Positions 20,275-28,550 of a DNA stretch of 64,000 nucleotides are shown here, piece after piece (positions within the stretch are counted from its first letter, which is position 1; the number at the start of each line of letters is the position of its first letter). The translations under genes were made by a program, and so were the position numbers. The stretch covers positions 4,233,501-4,297,500 of the forward strand of contig NZ_CP089291.1 in assembly GCF_022818495.1 (NCBI RefSeq), read 5' to 3'. The DNA is from Fodinisporobacter ferrooxydans (lineage in GTDB: Bacteria; Bacillota; Bacilli; Tumebacillales; MYW30-H2). The notes under the pieces are model-generated. The model saw nothing but the letters and a program-made list of their open reading frames with translations. It made no database searches and was not told the origin of the DNA.

Positions 20275-21567
20275 TTATCCAACTTTTCTATTTTCCACTA
20301 AGAAATCAATCGTCTTGCGCATGACAATATCTTGTCTGATTGCAGATAAAGACGGATCATTGGATTGCAATATCATGCGCACGCGCTCAACTTCCATATT
20401 TGCGGACTTCGCAATTTCTTCCAGTTGCTTTTGGATCTCTTCGTCGCTTGCTTCGAGGGATTCCGCTTTTGCAATCGCCTCAAGCACCAACGATGTGCGT
20501 ACACGGTTTTCCGCACTGTCTTTAAACTCGCTACGCAAAGATTCTTTGGTTGCACCTGTAAATTCCAGGTACATTTCCAATGGAATTCCTTGGGACTTCA
20601 AGCGGTTTTCGAATTGAACGACTTCCTGGTCGATTTCCGCTTCAATCATGGCGTTTGGAATTTCAACGCTTGCATGTTTGACGGCAAGTTCAACCACAGA
20701 GTCTTCGATATAATGCTTTTTGCCATGTTCCGCTTGTTCTTCCAAACGTTTCCGGGTATCTGCTTCCAACTCTGCCAATGTTTCGAAATCACTGATATCT
20801 TTCGCAAATTCGTCATCCAATTCAGGAAGATTTTTACGCTTGATATCATGCAATTTCACTTGGAATTTCGCCGGTTGGCCAGCCAAATGCTTGACATGGT
20901 ACTCTTCCGGGAACGTAACGCCGATCTCTTTTTCTTCGTCTTTTTTCATTCCGATCAATTGATCTTCAAATCCGGGAATGAATGTGCCTGAACCGATTTC
21001 CAATTGATAATTTTCCGCTTCGCCGCCTTCGAATTCTTCACCGTCGACAAAACCCTTGAAATCGATGATTACAGTATCGCCACTTGCAACAACGCCATCT
21101 TCCACCGGCACGATTTCCGCATGGCTTGCACGGATGCGCTGCATTTCTTCCTGCAAGTCTTCATCTGTTACAGCAAAGTCTTTTTCTTCGATTTCCAAAT
21201 TTTTATACTCGCCGAGTTCGACTTCCGGCTTAACCGTTACTTTTGCTTTAAACAAAAGTGGCTTTCCGGCTTCAAATTGAACGACATCCACTTCCGGACG
21301 ATCGACCGGTTGAATTTCCGCTTCTACCACCGCTTGTGTATACGCAGTCGGCAGAATGATGTCCAATGCATCATTATACAATGATTCAACACCAAAACGA
21401 GATTCAAATATTTTACGAGGTACTTTTCCTTTACGGAACCCCGGAACAGTTACAGTTTTCACTACTTTTTTAAACGCACGATCCAGTGCTTTGCTTACTT
21501 CATCTGCCTCTACTTCTACTTCGAGAATCCCGATGTTTTTCTCGATCTTTTCCCATTTTGCACTCAT
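20275..21567 (-). CDS. tig: Trigger factor (ribosome-associated chaperone and prolyl isomerase)
   Basis: Trigger factor binds nascent chains at the ribosome. The ribosome-binding signature GFRKGKVPRKIFESRFG lies near residue 50, a FKBP-type domain (VIIDFKGFVDGEEFEGGEA) around 160-240 and the helical C-domain after that. ATG 21567 starts MSAKWEKI with GGGAGG 11 bases upstream. Eleven extra in-frame codons upstream have no ribosome site. Length is 430 aa. Confidence 0.95.
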   Translation of the reverse strand: MSAKWEKIEKNIGILEVEVEADEVSKALDRAFKKVVKTVTVPGFRKGKVPRKIFESRFGVESLYNDALDIILPTAYTQAVVEAEIQPVDRPEVDVVQFEAGKPLLFKAKVTVKPEVELGEYKNLEIEEKDFAVTDEDLQEEMQRIRASHAEIVPVEDGVVASGDTVIIDFKGFVDGEEFEGGEAENYQLEIGSGTFIPGFEDQLIGMKKDEEKEIGVTFPEEYHVKHLAGQPAKFQVKLHDIKRKNLPELDDEFAKDISDFETLAELEADTRKRLEEQAEHGKKHYIEDSVVELAVKHASVEIPNAMIEAEIDQEVVQFENRLKSQGIPLEMYLEFTGATKESLRSEFKDSAENRVRTSLVLEAIAKAESLEASDEEIQKQLEEIAKSANMEVERVRMILQSNDPSLSAIRQDIVMRKTIDFLVENRKVG

Positions 21568-21640
21568 TATGAACGTTTCCTCCCTCAAAATATGGCACAT
21601 GGGTTATCAATATAGTATTCACGGCCATAAAAACCATTTC

Positions 21641-21669
21641 ATTATAGCATGTTGCCGGATTCGTTTCAA
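21641..21669 (-). promoter_or_regulatory. Sigma-A promoter of tig
   Basis: Minus strand TTGAAA (21669-21664), 17-bp spacer, perfect TATAAT (21646-21641). About 75 bp upstream of the tig ATG, in the 258-bp gap between the divergent tig and rluA-type genes. Confidence 0.75.
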
Positions 21670-21825
21670 ACCTTTTACATTGACTTTTCATCTGACTGCT
21701 CTTCACACATCCGACATGGCGTATTGCTTTTGCAAATCTTCCGCATTTTCATTACAATCTTGTACAGTGAATACTCTGGTGCAACTGATACTCCCCATAA
21801 TAAATACGAATGGAAGTGAGCCCAA

Positions 21826-22764
21826 GTGGTTACATATACGATCACGAAACATGAGGCAGGCAAAAAATTGCACCGTTTTGTCAGGACGGCACTGCCTGGT
21901 TTGCCGTTGAGCGGTGTACATAAATTAATCCGCGTAGGCCGAGTGAAAGTCAATGGCAGAAAAGGCAAAACAGACACATTGCTGGAAGATGGCGACACGA
22001 TCATCTTTTATATGTCACAAGACGAGTTTGACTCATTGAAAAAGCAGACAAAAAAATTCTCTGGAATTTCGACTGAAATCGATATAATCTACGAAGACGA
22101 ACATTTGCTGCTTGTGAATAAACCGATTGGCATGCTGACACATCCGGATCAGCAAGAACACAAACACACATTGATCAATCAGGTGCTGGCATATCTGCAC
22201 GAACAGGAACAACTGGATCAACGGTTATTTACGCCATCCACCGTCAATCGTCTGGATCGGAATACGAGCGGAATTGTAATTATAGGAAAAGATGCGGCAA
22301 CAATCCGCGAATTAAATGAAGAAATCAAACACAGGAAATTGGGGAAATGGTATTTGACTGTCGTGCACGGACAGGTACGTTCCGATGGGGAAATTACGGC
22401 TGACCTGGTTCGGGAGGAAGCATCCAATCGTACACGAATCGCCAAGCCAAACCGCTCATCCAATTCCAACAAAGACATCAAATCCGCACATACGGTTTAT
22501 AAGGTTTTGGATTCCAATCCGAAGTACTCACTGTTGGAGATTGAATTGATCAGCGGCCGCACACATCAAATCCGCGCACATATGCAGAGCATCGGGCACC
22601 CTTTGGCGGGAGATGTAAAATACGGCGGCAAAATTGTACATGGCCTGCATCATCAAATGCTGCACGCCTATCGTGTACAATTGGCTGACGGAAGGGAATT
22701 CCAGGCACCATTGCCGGCAGAATTTGCATCTTTTTTAAAAGCGGCACATGTAAAACCGCTTTAG
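21826..22764 (+). CDS. RluA-family pseudouridine synthase
   Basis: The enzyme isomerises uridine to pseudouridine in rRNA or tRNA. An N-terminal S4-like region (LPLSGVHKLIRVGRVKVNGRK) precedes the catalytic domain. The catalytic aspartate is in VNRLDRNTSGIVI, and SGRTHQIRAHMQSIGHPLAGD is typical of RluA/RluC/RluD. The start is GTG 21826 with GGAAGTGAG upstream. The exact target uridine cannot be assigned. Divergent from tig and convergent with the glycosyltransferase gene. Confidence 0.88.
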   Translation: MVTYTITKHEAGKKLHRFVRTALPGLPLSGVHKLIRVGRVKVNGRKGKTDTLLEDGDTIIFYMSQDEFDSLKKQTKKFSGISTEIDIIYEDEHLLLVNKPIGMLTHPDQQEHKHTLINQVLAYLHEQEQLDQRLFTPSTVNRLDRNTSGIVIIGKDAATIRELNEEIKHRKLGKWYLTVVHGQVRSDGEITADLVREEASNRTRIAKPNRSSNSNKDIKSAHTVYKVLDSNPKYSLLEIELISGRTHQIRAHMQSIGHPLAGDVKYGGKIVHGLHHQMLHAYRVQLADGREFQAPLPAEFASFLKAAHVKPL

Positions 22765-22796
22765 AATCCTTCCCTCAGTTTCCTCTCATCATTGCC

Positions 22797-22851
22797 CTTA
22801 CAGCATAACTCCCAATCTCCCCTTGCATTGGATTGGGAGTTATGCTGTAAG
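22797..22851. terminator. Bidirectional terminator shared by two convergent genes
   Basis: A perfect 21-bp inverted repeat (22797-22817 and 22831-22851) with a 13-base loop. The right arm contains the stop codon and last codons of the convergent glycosyltransferase, so one hairpin can serve both transcripts. The plus-strand transcript has GAAGCTGTTTT after it. Confidence 0.78.
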
Positions 22852-23991
22852 AAGCTGTTTTAACCGCTGCATTCTTGACTCCCACGACATTCCGCCGACA
22901 AGCCGCAATTGTCTGATGGTTCTTTCTTCCGTACCGGCAAGTGCTTGCTCGATTCCTGTGACAAATTGATCTGTATCCTGACCAATCCAGACGACTTCAG
23001 AAAATCTGCGAACACTGGGATGGGCGGTTGACACGACCGGTTTTCCTGTAACCATATATTCATAGAGTTTCAGCGGGTCACACGCCAGGGAATGGGGGTC
23101 GTACGTACGCGGCAACAACAGCACATCCGCCCCATGCAGATAATCAGGTACACGTTCATACGGTTTCGGCCCAAGAAAATGAACATTGGGCAGTTGTTGC
23201 AATGCAGCGAGTGACGATGTCATTTCAAATACAGGACCGATCATGACGAGTTGTTGATGGGAATTGCGCTCCGCCACTTGCTTTAGCAAATCTGTATCAA
23301 TCCAACTGGTAACGGCGCCGACAAACATCAAGCGAGGACGAGGAATCGCCTGCAAATCCACCGGCTCCATCATTTGTTGTTTAGGAGAAAAATGTTTTAC
23401 ATCTACGCCATTTGGCAGATACTCGACTTTCTTCCCTGTCAATTGTTCTGTTTGTTGAACCAAATATTCAGAAACCGCTGTAATTACTTCCGCTTGTCTG
23501 GCAAGTTCCAGAAATTTTTTTTGTAATGCTTTTTGCTTCTTTTCAGAAATCCCAGGAAAGCCTAGATTATCATCAAGTATGTCAAACACAAGACGCTTCG
23601 GCTGCAATTTTGTTGCATATTCATATGACTGCTCCAGTGTTGACGCCGTGACATAAACGATCGTGCGATCCCGCCAATCGGCTCCCAATCGTTTTGAAAT
23701 GTGTGCAGCCAATAACTGAGACGATAAGAAATCCCGGAAATTCGCACCACCGAAGCGGGTTGGCACGATATTAAAAGGAGGGTCCCAAATTTCCGGAAAT
23801 CCTTGTTTTTGACGAACCCTCCAGGTCCATGCCAGAGAGCGCTGATCTGCCTGCGGGTTTATATATATGTATTGATCATTGGGCATTGTCTGCACCATCG
23901 AACGAACGGAATCGCTTAATTGTGAATAATTCCAGGGAAGCATGCCAAGAATTAAAAATTCAGGCAACGCCCTTTCTGTTTCCTGTTTCAT
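22840..23991 (-). CDS. Glycosyltransferase, GT4-like
   Basis: The 383-residue protein has a C-terminal GT-B domain with LPNGVDVKHFSPKQ, VDLQAIPRPRLMFVGAV and the donor-site segment SLACDPLKLYEYMVTGKPVVST (E-x7-E type). The N-terminal domain is atypical, with aromatic-rich WRVRQKQGFPEIWDPP. ATG 23991 has GAGGAG 7 bases upstream. It stands alone between two terminators, so the pathway is unknown. Cell-surface glycan transfer is plausible. Confidence 0.8.
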   Translation of the reverse strand: MKQETERALPEFLILGMLPWNYSQLSDSVRSMVQTMPNDQYIYINPQADQRSLAWTWRVRQKQGFPEIWDPPFNIVPTRFGGANFRDFLSSQLLAAHISKRLGADWRDRTIVYVTASTLEQSYEYATKLQPKRLVFDILDDNLGFPGISEKKQKALQKKFLELARQAEVITAVSEYLVQQTEQLTGKKVEYLPNGVDVKHFSPKQQMMEPVDLQAIPRPRLMFVGAVTSWIDTDLLKQVAERNSHQQLVMIGPVFEMTSSLAALQQLPNVHFLGPKPYERVPDYLHGADVLLLPRTYDPHSLACDPLKLYEYMVTGKPVVSTAHPSVRRFSEVVWIGQDTDQFVTGIEQALAGTEERTIRQLRLVGGMSWESRMQRLKQLLTA

Positions 23992-24111
23992 GAATACTCT
24001 CCTCATAGATGTCGTAAAGAAATCATACCTGCTTTTAAAAGTATAGAAGACAGTGTAGCCGAACAATGTAAACTCTATGTAAATAAAACATTAAAAATGT
24101 GTAAAGACATG

Positions 24112-24153
24112 TAAAAACTTCACCCTGCATTTTATTCCCTGCAAGGTGAAGTT
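24112..24153 (-). terminator. Intrinsic terminator after the YhcN-like gene
   Basis: AACTTCACC-TGCA and TGCA-GGTGAAGTT form a ~14-bp stem with one wobble, then TTTTTACATG in the minus transcript. Confidence 0.8.
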
Positions 24154-24163
24154 GCGTATCAGA

Positions 24164-24952
24164 TCATCGAACATTCGGAAAAAACTGACGTATGATCGCA
24201 TTAAAATCTTCGGAAGTGCTTCGCAGCGAACCTGTGGAGTATCCTCTAAAATGCGATAAAAGCGCCGGATCATTGGATACATAGACATTCGTGATGGCAG
24301 GATCTGTACGGCGGATTTCCGATACGACCCGCTGCCGCAATTCCGGTGTGATGACAGGTCTTGCCGCCGGGTTGCCGCCACCGCCGTTCATGCCGCCTGT
24401 GATCGGCGCACCGTAAGGCCCACCTCCGATCGTTGTTCCGCCAGGATTTCCTCCTATAGCTCCACCCGTATATCCTCCAATCGAGCCGCCCGGAGTGACA
24501 CCGTTATAATTGGGTGACGGAATCCTCCCCGTAATTGTCCCTCCTGGAACATTGCCAGGTACAGTTGGCCCGCCAGCATAATTGCCAGTGACTCCATTTG
24601 GCGGATAGTTCCCAGCCGCACCTCCTGCTCCACCGCCCGGTACAATTCGATTCGGATTTGCATATGTGATTACGCCATTATTGATTGCCACATATGCATT
24701 GTTTCCCCGTACAAATACGGAAGCCATCCGCACACCTGGTATTTGTGTCCGCAGATGATCTGCCAAATCCGGTCGAAATACGATGGCAGACGTATTCCGA
24801 TTGGGGTTATTGCTGCGCACATCTCCCGTCATGGACGGATTGTTTACATTTCCAACATACCCGGCTTCATTTTTGGCGGCCGGTGTACATCCATACATGG
24901 GCAGCAATAAAAAAGTTGCTGCTGCAAGGCCGATTATTTGCCCTTTTTTCAT
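24164..24952 (-). CDS. YhcN/YlaJ-type sporulation lipoprotein
   Basis: The start ATG 24952 (GAGGTG upstream) gives a lipoprotein signal peptide ending at the lipobox PMYGC near residue 22. The mature protein has a YhcN/YlaJ-like fold split by a Gly/Pro/Thr-rich linker of ~100 residues (GGTIGG-type motifs). The last ~70 residues hold a second conserved part (RVVSEIRRTDPAITNVYVSND). Family members are forespore-expressed inner-membrane lipoproteins linked to germination. Length is 262 aa. The long glycine linker is unusual. Confidence 0.72.
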   Translation of the reverse strand: MKKGQIIGLAAATFLLLPMYGCTPAAKNEAGYVGNVNNPSMTGDVRSNNPNRNTSAIVFRPDLADHLRTQIPGVRMASVFVRGNNAYVAINNGVITYANPNRIVPGGGAGGAAGNYPPNGVTGNYAGGPTVPGNVPGGTITGRIPSPNYNGVTPGGSIGGYTGGAIGGNPGGTTIGGGPYGAPITGGMNGGGGNPAARPVITPELRQRVVSEIRRTDPAITNVYVSNDPALLSHFRGYSTGSLRSTSEDFNAIIRQFFPNVR

Positions 24953-25054
24953 GCCACACACCTCATCCCAAACCTGATTTTGACTCAAAGATCGAGCAAC
25001 TATAGTGTGTGCAAACCTCATACGGCAAATGTGTGTCAGTATTCGTTTCAGGAT

Positions 25055-25921
25055 TTAACCATTGACAATCATGCCACCATTTACATGCAAAATTTGGCCC
25101 GACATATAACGGGAATCATCAGAAGCCAAATATACATACGCCGGCGCCAATTCAAAAGGTTGGCCCGCCCGTTTCATCGGCGTATCCGAACCAAACATGG
25201 CTACCTGAAATTCCGTAAAAGTGGAAGGAATTAAAGGTGTCCAAATCGGTCCGGGAGCTACACCGTTGACACGAATCCCTTGTTTCAGCAAGGAAAGGGA
25301 TAACGAGCGGGTAAATGTCACAATAGCACCTTTGGTAGCCGAATAATCCAACAATTGCTCATGGCCTTTATAAGCGGTTATGGATGCAGTATTAATAATG
25401 CAACTGCCAGGCGAGAGCATCGGCAATACAGCTTTTGTCATATAGAAGAAAGAGAAGACATTTGTTCGAAATGTACGTTCCAATTGAGACTGTGTGATAT
25501 TTGTCAATTGTTCCTGCGGATGTTGCTCAGCCGCATTATTCACCAAAATATCAATCCCTTGAAATGTCTGTTTGACTTGTCCCACTGCTGTTTGGCAGAA
25601 TGTCTCATCGCCAATGTCCCCCGGAATCAACAGGCACCTGCGGCCTTTTTGTTCAATGGCTCGCTTCGTTTCTTCCGCATCTTCCTGCTCGTTGAAATAA
25701 AGAATGGCAAGATCGGCGCCTTCTTTGGCAAAAGCGACAGCAACTGCCCTGCCAATGCCACTGTCACCGCCAGTAATGACTGCGATTTTCCCTTGTAATT
25801 TTCCACTTCCCTGATAATTGGGATCATCAAATTCTGGTCTGGGCTGCATGATCGACTCGATCCCCGGCCGTTGGTTTTGATGTTGGGGCGGAAAATTTTG
25901 AACTGGCGTTTGTTTCGTCAA
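25055..25921 (-). CDS. Short-chain dehydrogenase/reductase (YhdF/Gsp39-like)
   Basis: NAD(P)-dependent SDR: the cofactor motif is VITGGDSGIGRAVAVAF, with NNAAEQ in the middle and the Tyr-x3-Lys active site in LLDYSATKGAIVTF. The N-terminal extension rich in Gln/Pro (FPPQHQNQRPG) is typical of the general-stress-protein-39 subfamily. The start is TTG 25921 because GGAGGG lies 7 bases before it. The longer frame would translate a hexamer repeat. Length is 288 aa. Substrate unknown. Confidence 0.85.
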   Translation of the reverse strand: MTKQTPVQNFPPQHQNQRPGIESIMQPRPEFDDPNYQGSGKLQGKIAVITGGDSGIGRAVAVAFAKEGADLAILYFNEQEDAEETKRAIEQKGRRCLLIPGDIGDETFCQTAVGQVKQTFQGIDILVNNAAEQHPQEQLTNITQSQLERTFRTNVFSFFYMTKAVLPMLSPGSCIINTASITAYKGHEQLLDYSATKGAIVTFTRSLSLSLLKQGIRVNGVAPGPIWTPLIPSTFTEFQVAMFGSDTPMKRAGQPFELAPAYVYLASDDSRYMSGQILHVNGGMIVNG

Positions 25922-25933
25922 GCCGCTTCCCTC

Positions 25934-25963
25934 CAATTTCAATTTCAATTTCAATTTCAATTT
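25934..25963. repeat. Five tandem copies of a CAATTT hexamer
   Basis: Five perfect head-to-tail CAATTT units lie immediately upstream of the SD sequence of the SDR gene, so they are in its 5' leader. Copy-number change by slippage could alter leader length or expression. The reverse reading (AAATTG) is the transcribed form. Confidence 0.9.
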
Positions 25964-26126
25964 TATTTGCCTTATTATTTAAGAGGTTGTTCAGAAACTT
26001 AACGGCCCATTCATTGCAGGTTTCCCGTTTGGAGTTTTTAAAAATACACAAAAAAAAATACACCTGTGACTTCGGTGTATATTGCACACTCCATTTGCAT
26101 TCGAAACATATGAATTTGAAAGGAAA

Positions 26127-26240
26127 TTAGAAAATATCCACATACTCGCCGGTAATAAACATGAGAAATAGCACGGGAAGCGCCGGAAAGATCCATACGG
26201 ATAACAATAATCCTTTGACGAACGCTTTTGTGGCGCTCAT
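26127..26240 (-). CDS. Small membrane protein, 37 aa
   Basis: ATG 26240 is preceded by GGGAGGTGG. The 37 codons end at TAA 26129-26127. The product begins MSATKAFVKGLLLS and has one hydrophobic segment (LLLSVWIFPALPVLFLMFI), followed by a short acidic tail. A strong ribosome site and the single membrane helix support a real gene. No family is recognised. Confidence 0.6.
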   Translation of the reverse strand: MSATKAFVKGLLLSVWIFPALPVLFLMFITGEYVDIF

Positions 26241-26378
26241 GGCAAACCACCTCCCACGTTTCGTTTTCAGAATCATGAGGATTCAGGATCATGAGGATAT
26301 TGAATATATACGATTGCTTTTTCAATATATGTCAAAAATCGTTCATTTTTTTTCACGATTGGGTTGAATATTTCCAAG

Positions 26379-26657
26379 TTACTGTTTTCCCCGCAAATAA
26401 TCTTTTAATTCTTTTGAAATCCGCTCAATTTTATTACAATTTTTACATCGTATCATGCTGCCGAAAATCACCTGAATTTCCTGTTCCTTTTCAATTTTCG
26501 TAGGCCAGGCACAATCGCCGCAAAAAATTAACAAATTTGTATCCAAACGTTCTTTATCTGGAGAAAGCTCACTGATGCAAGTTAAGCAAAAGGGTTGACC
26601 AGACCTACTCAGGATGACGCCTTCCCGCTCCTGACACAACACACATTTTCCATACAT
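26379..26657 (-). CDS. Small zinc-ribbon-like protein, 92 aa
   Basis: Four CxxC pairs are visible (CVLC, CLTC, CGDC, CKNC), suggesting two zinc sites. The tail (KIERISKELKDYLRGK) is basic. The start ATG 26657 follows GAGGGG. It is probably a cytoplasmic metal-binding or nucleic-acid-binding protein. No specific family assigned. It is transcribed divergently from the HDO-type gene. Confidence 0.65.
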   Translation of the reverse strand: MYGKCVLCQEREGVILSRSGQPFCLTCISELSPDKERLDTNLLIFCGDCAWPTKIEKEQEIQVIFGSMIRCKNCNKIERISKELKDYLRGKQ

Positions 26658-26804
26658 GTCCGCATCCCCTCGCCATAGCAGTCGGCTATGCTCTTTATAA
26701 AAAGAATATTCAAGTGGAATGCAACCTGTTAGCTCAACTTTCCCCTATTCCCCAAGGACTTGATGTATAATACGTAAGAAAACTTTGAAGATAAGGTGAT
26801 AGGT

Positions 26805-27557
26805 ATGAATGGCTTCTATTTACATGATGCAGAAAAAATACAGAATGCGGAAACATTGCAGGATGTAGAAAAACAAATGCGAATACTGGTAAACCAGTAT
26901 TTTCACAATGCTCCTTTTTTCACCCATTTGCGTCAAGGGTTGTACAATTATGAACAAATCCGTTACTTTGCAATCCAATATTTTCACTATAGCAAAAACT
27001 TCCCGCGCATATTGGGCGCTGCCATCTCGGCTATGTCTCCCGTTGATGAATGGTGGATTCCGTTGGCAGACAACCTGTGGGATGAAGCCGGACGAGGTAT
27101 AGCCGGACGTTCTCATGCTGAATTATATAAAACATTTTTGTTTAGTGTAGATCCTGCGGTTCCATTAAACGAATTCGGTTTGCCGGTGAATCCGCCCGTA
27201 TCCACAGCCGTTACAAATGCAATCGATACTTTCATAACCTTTTTCCGACAGGCGACTCCTTTACAGGCGATGTCTGCTGTAGGATTTGGTTCGGAATTCT
27301 TCGCCGGAGAAGTCATGGGCGCAATCGGACAAGGTCTGCGGCATCCAAACTATACAAGCTCAAAGCCTTTCGACATTACGTTTTGGAACGTCCATGCAGA
27401 TGACCACGAGCCCCACCATTACCAACTTTGCAAAAATATCCTTGACACGTTTACCGACAAAGAAGAACTTGAGGAAATGCTGAAAACAGGTGTAATGATC
27501 GCCAAATCAGAAGCAAGAATGTACAATCAATTACATAAAGAAATGCTGGAAATATAG
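26805..27557 (+). CDS. Heme-oxygenase-like iron-containing redox enzyme (CADD/PqqC/TenA superfamily)
   Basis: The 250-residue all-helical protein has DEAGRGIAGRSHAEL in the first half and FWNVHADDHEPHHY in the second, which fit the Glu/His and Asp/His metal ligands of heme-oxygenase-like diiron enzymes. ATG 26805 is chosen with AAGGTGATAGG upstream. A GTG three codons earlier overlaps that site. The family includes CADD-type self-sacrificing pAB synthases and UndA-type oxidases, so the reaction cannot be named from sequence. It stands alone. Confidence 0.75.
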   Translation: MNGFYLHDAEKIQNAETLQDVEKQMRILVNQYFHNAPFFTHLRQGLYNYEQIRYFAIQYFHYSKNFPRILGAAISAMSPVDEWWIPLADNLWDEAGRGIAGRSHAELYKTFLFSVDPAVPLNEFGLPVNPPVSTAVTNAIDTFITFFRQATPLQAMSAVGFGSEFFAGEVMGAIGQGLRHPNYTSSKPFDITFWNVHADDHEPHHYQLCKNILDTFTDKEELEEMLKTGVMIAKSEARMYNQLHKEMLEI

Positions 27558-27671
27558 CATCATCTACCCCACGATTCAAGAATTGATGAAATTTATCCTA
27601 TTTGTCTGTCCATTTCAAGCAGAATAACCTTTACATAAAATACAACAAACATTGCAAAGGAGGGATTCTGT

Positions 27672-27812
27672 ATGTGTGGATGCCAAAAACACAAATGCAA
27701 ATGTCATCACTGTCCCAAAAAACGTTTTGAATGCCATGTAGTCCGTGTCATAAAAGTTTTTAAATGCCGTCCTAAACGCCGTCGTCATCACCATTGCAAA
27801 TGCGATTTTTAA
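27672..27812 (+). CDS. Cys/His-rich basic micro-protein, 46 aa
   Basis: ATG 27672 is preceded by a strong AAAGGAGGG seven bases upstream. The 46 residues contain nine cysteines (2, 4, 9, 11, 14, 21, 32, 42, 44), six histidines and about fourteen Lys/Arg, starting MCGCQKHKCKCHHC and ending HHHCKCDF. A terminator follows. The composition fits metal binding or a cross-linked spore coat protein. Both are guesses. No family is recognised. Confidence 0.65.
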   Translation: MCGCQKHKCKCHHCPKKRFECHVVRVIKVFKCRPKRRRHHHCKCDF

Positions 27813-27865
27813 AACAACATTTTTATATAAAAGCTAGTTCATGATTCGATAGCATTCTTAAATAT

Positions 27866-27890
27866 GCCGGTAATTCACCGGCTATTTTTT
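27866..27890 (+). terminator. Intrinsic terminator after the Cys/His-rich ORF
   Basis: GCCGGT and ACCGGC form a 6-bp stem with a 5-base loop, followed by TATTTTTTTA. It closes the small transcription unit that starts upstream of 27672. Confidence 0.75.
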
Positions 27891-27896
27891 TACAAA

Positions 27897-27941
27897 AATA
27901 AAACCTTGCTGCAAATCGGCCGAAACCGCATTGCAACAAGG
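27897..27941 (-). terminator. Original terminator of the tRNA operon, now displaced
   Basis: CCTTGTTGCAA and TTGCAGCAAGG form an 11-bp stem (one wobble) with an inner CGG/CCG stem, then TTTTATTTTTG in the minus transcript. It sits directly after the left copy of the tRNA-Arg 3' end. The genuine tRNA genes are now 11.75 kb away, so island insertion appears to have separated them from this terminator. Confidence 0.7.
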
Positions 27942-27999
27942 TACTCTCTGGCGTCCCAGGAGGGATTCGAACCCCCGACCCACAGCTTAGAAGGCTGTT
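27937..27999 (-). repeat. Left attachment repeat: partial tRNA-Arg 3' end
   Basis: These 63 bp are identical to 39691-39753. They include the 3' half of tRNA-Arg from the anticodon arm to the CCA end plus 12 bp of trailer, but not the 5' half. This is the typical att duplication left by an integrase that uses a tRNA 3' end. Confidence 0.92.
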
Positions 28000-28089
28000 A
28001 GGATCATTTTTAGTACATTTGATAAGAGTTTTTCCATAAGTATTTTTAGGCTCTATTATAATGCGATATTTGAATAGATTTTATTAAAA

Positions 28090-28111
28090 TTTGTTACTCA
28101 TTTGTTACTCA
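28090..28111 (+). repeat. Left arm-type direct repeat pair
   Basis: Two contiguous copies of TTTGTTACTCA lie 91 bp inside the left att repeat. A matching pair differing by one base per unit lies inside the right end. Confidence 0.7.
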
Positions 28112-28383
28112 TACACCCAACACAATAAAAAAGCGGGCTCTTCGCCGTTTGATATGGCTATAAGCTGTCAATCCCGATTAGCAGATACTAAAAGCGACCT
28201 TATTTCTACTTGTATAGAGTTAAGAAGAATGACTTCCTTTGGTCGTCCTTCTTTGTGTTTCAAGTAACCCGTCTGCGTGCTTGTCAAGGACTTTCGCGGC
28301 ATATCCTCGCGTGAAACACGACGCTCCGGTATTCCACGTTTCCTTGACAAAAGAAGGTTGCTCATATTCAGGAGGTTTCGTCA
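28112..28383. other. Island left end, no intact gene
   Basis: After the arm repeats this stretch has only short frames with no convincing ribosome site or family match. It leads into the upstream region of a degraded ISL3-type transposase. Nothing else is supported here. Confidence 0.5.
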
Positions 28384-28550
28384 TGCAGGATCCAACCCTT
28401 TCTTTATTTCATGCTTCGCTTGGTCTCATGAACCATGGCAAGTGACACAGATTCAATTTGATCCCGAAGGGAAACGGATATTACCATTTTGCACGGAAGC
28501 TTCCTCCCTATCATGTTTGGTGCAGGTGCGGGCACTTATTTTTCCTGTAC
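28384..28550 (+). pseudogene. Fragment of ISL3-family transposase (N-terminus, frameshifted)
   Basis: ATG 28384 follows CAGGAGG. It reads MQDPTLSLFHASLGLMN and then stops, while the next frame continues PWQVTQIQFDPEGKRI. Together they resemble the N-terminus of ISL3-type transposases (LFxAALGL..PWxV..FDPE..R). The remaining ~90% of the gene is absent. It marks an old insertion at the island edge. Confidence 0.5.
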
